A stretch of 5,391 nucleotides of DNA from Aestuariivirga sp. (GTDB lineage Bacteria; Pseudomonadota; Alphaproteobacteria; Rhizobiales; Aestuariivirgaceae): the NCBI GenBank assembly GCA_020252385.1, contig JADCDC010000325.1, forward strand, positions 1-5,391, written 5' to 3'. The notes under the pieces were generated by a model. It was not told the DNA's origin, searched no databases, and was given only the letters and a program-made list of their open reading frames with translations. Of the stretch, positions 4,124-5,391 are shown piece after piece. The first letter of the stretch is position 1; each line of letters opens with the position of its first letter. A program made the position numbers and the translations under genes.

Positions 4124-5391
4124 ATGAGCATGGAATTCGACTATGTGGTCGTGGGAGGGGGAGCAGCGGGCGCCGTGGCGGCGCGCCGGCTGGCAGAGCT
4201 TTCCTCTGCGAGCGTGGCGTTGCTCGAGGCGGGTCCCGACGTCCTGACCCGCGACGACGTGCGTGATTTCCGCCGTTTCAACGAGGTCAAGAACAGCACT
4301 CTCGCCCGATTGCTCCCCATCCTTCAGCCGCGAAACGGCAACGGCCGGTTCCGCTATCCGGTCGCCCGTATGCTGGGTGGTTCTACATCGCAGAACACGT
4401 GCATCTGGTTTCGTCCGCCCGCCTCGGATTTCTCGGCGTGGACCGAGGCGGGTGCGACGGGCTGGGGGCCGGAGACGGTATGGCCCCATTTCGAGGCGTT
4501 GGAGAACCGCATCAGAATCGAGACAGTTCAACCCAGCGGCCCAGCACATGAGGCCCTGGCGGCAGCAGCGCAGGAGATGGGCGTGCCGACGGTCGACTTC
4601 TCAAAGGCCTTTGCGGAAGGCTGGGGAAGTTACCGGATGAGCAAGCGCGGTGTGGCCCGAGAAAGCACCGCGGAGGTCTTCCTGTCACCCAGGTCCGCAC
4701 CCCCACCCAATCTGTCGATCTTCACCGAAACACCTGTCAGCCAGCTGATGTTCAGCGAGGACAGGCTGGTTTCTGGCGTGCTGACCCCGCGCGGCGTGAT
4801 CTCGGCCAGGAAGGAAGTCATACTGTCATGCGGCGCGCTGGATACGCCTCGCGTGTTGATGCTGTCCGGCATAGGACCGGCGGCAGAACTGCGGACCCTC
4901 GGCATCGCTCCCCGTCATGACCTGCCACAGGTCGGCCGCCACCTGCTCGACCATCCGGCAGCCTGCATCAACGCCGCGTCGGGCCGCGCGATCGAAAGGG
5001 ATCCTCTCTGGAACTACTCCGGCGTCCTCTTCGCCAAGGTCGAGAACCCAAACGCTCCATGGCCCGATATTGAACTGCAACTCGGTCCGGAACTCTTCGA
5101 GCAGCAGACAGCACAGTCCGGATATCCTTCCGCTCCCCATGGCTTCACGGCCTACATGACCGTGAACCGTGCAAGAAGTGAGGGCTCCGTCCGGCTTCGC
5201 TCACGCGAGCCGGAGGCCGAACCCCTGATCGATGCCGGATATTTCACGGACCAGGACGGTTATGACCTGCGCGTGATGATCGAGGGGATCCGGTTTGCGC
5301 GGCGCCTCTTCGCAAGGAGCGCCCTGTCCGGCTGGATCGACCGTGAACTGGCCCCCGGTGCATCCCTTGCTTCTGACGCCGAGCTTGCAAG
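4124..5391 (+). CDS. GMC-family FAD-dependent oxidoreductase (choline dehydrogenase-like), 3' truncated
   Basis: The frame is open from the ATG at 4124 to the right edge (422 residues, then a partial codon), with no stop. The dinucleotide-binding motif is VVVGGGAAGAVAARRL with GxGxxG at 11-16, and Glu35 in LLEAGP contacts the FAD ribose. GMC signature 1 is at 82-98 (RMLGGSTSQNTCIWFRP, usually RxLGGSSxINxMxYxRG), and signature 2 is GALDTPRVLMLSGIGP (237-252). The C-terminal part carrying the catalytic His and His/Asn pair lies beyond the window. GMC proteins oxidise alcohols, such as choline, aryl alcohols or polyols, using O2 or an electron-transfer acceptor. Family members are usually about 530-560 residues. 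Start: a second ATG lies at 4130, and neither has a good Shine-Dalgarno sequence (GGAAGAA is 15 bases from 4124), which suggests translational coupling to the SDR gene 6 bp upstream. The family is certain; the substrate is unknown. Confidence 0.93.
   Translation, partial: MSMEFDYVVVGGGAAGAVAARRLAELSSASVALLEAGPDVLTRDDVRDFRRFNEVKNSTLARLLPILQPRNGNGRFRYPVARMLGGSTSQNTCIWFRPPASDFSAWTEAGATGWGPETVWPHFEALENRIRIETVQPSGPAHEALAAAAQEMGVPTVDFSKAFAEGWGSYRMSKRGVARESTAEVFLSPRSAPPPNLSIFTETPVSQLMFSEDRLVSGVLTPRGVISARKEVILSCGALDTPRVLMLSGIGPAAELRTLGIAPRHDLPQVGRHLLDHPAACINAASGRAIERDPLWNYSGVLFAKVENPNAPWPDIELQLGPELFEQQTAQSGYPSAPHGFTAYMTVNRARSEGSVRLRSREPEAEPLIDAGYFTDQDGYDLRVMIEGIRFARRLFARSALSGWIDRELAPGASLASDAELA

Noticed and set aside
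3629..4549. A 306-codon open frame on the - strand across the SDR-GMC junction
   Set aside because: It lies opposite two well-supported genes, crosses their boundary, and has no recognisable motif.

Overview
The window looks like a catabolic gene cluster from a GC-rich alphaproteobacterium. A Rhizobiales (Phyllobacteriaceae or Mesorhizobium-like) origin is my inference from base composition, codon choice and gene content; no rRNA or other lineage marker is present. It holds five protein genes: two cut by the window edges and three complete. I see no tRNA, rRNA, transposase or CRISPR array.

Layout, left to right. (1) The 3' part of an IclR-family regulator on the + strand. (2) A 159-bp gap filled by two long, related hairpins. 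(3) A complete monomeric sarcosine oxidase / N-methyl-L-tryptophan oxidase-like flavoenzyme on the + strand, with a cysteine placed for covalent FAD. (4) Converging on it with only 20 bp between stops, a free-standing GcvT-fold, folate-dependent methyltransferase-like protein on the - strand. (5) A 274-bp divergent intergenic region with an AT-rich core carrying two adjacent dyads (operator-like). Towards the SDR it continues into a GC-rich leader with a nested set of perfect stems. (6) A + strand pair, an SDR dehydrogenase and then 6 bp later a GMC flavoprotein oxidoreductase that runs off the right edge.

Working hypothesis (inference): the cluster breaks down a methylated amine or amino acid, or another methylated or hydroxylated compound. 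The FAD oxidase would oxidise an N-methyl or secondary amine. The GcvT-like protein would pass the one-carbon unit to tetrahydrofolate. The SDR and GMC proteins would oxidise alcohol groups of the same or a derived substrate. The IclR protein is the obvious candidate local regulator. Separate oxidase and GcvT proteins resemble, as two polypeptides, the fused architecture of dimethylglycine dehydrogenase/oxidase. The real substrate cannot be read from sequence alone.
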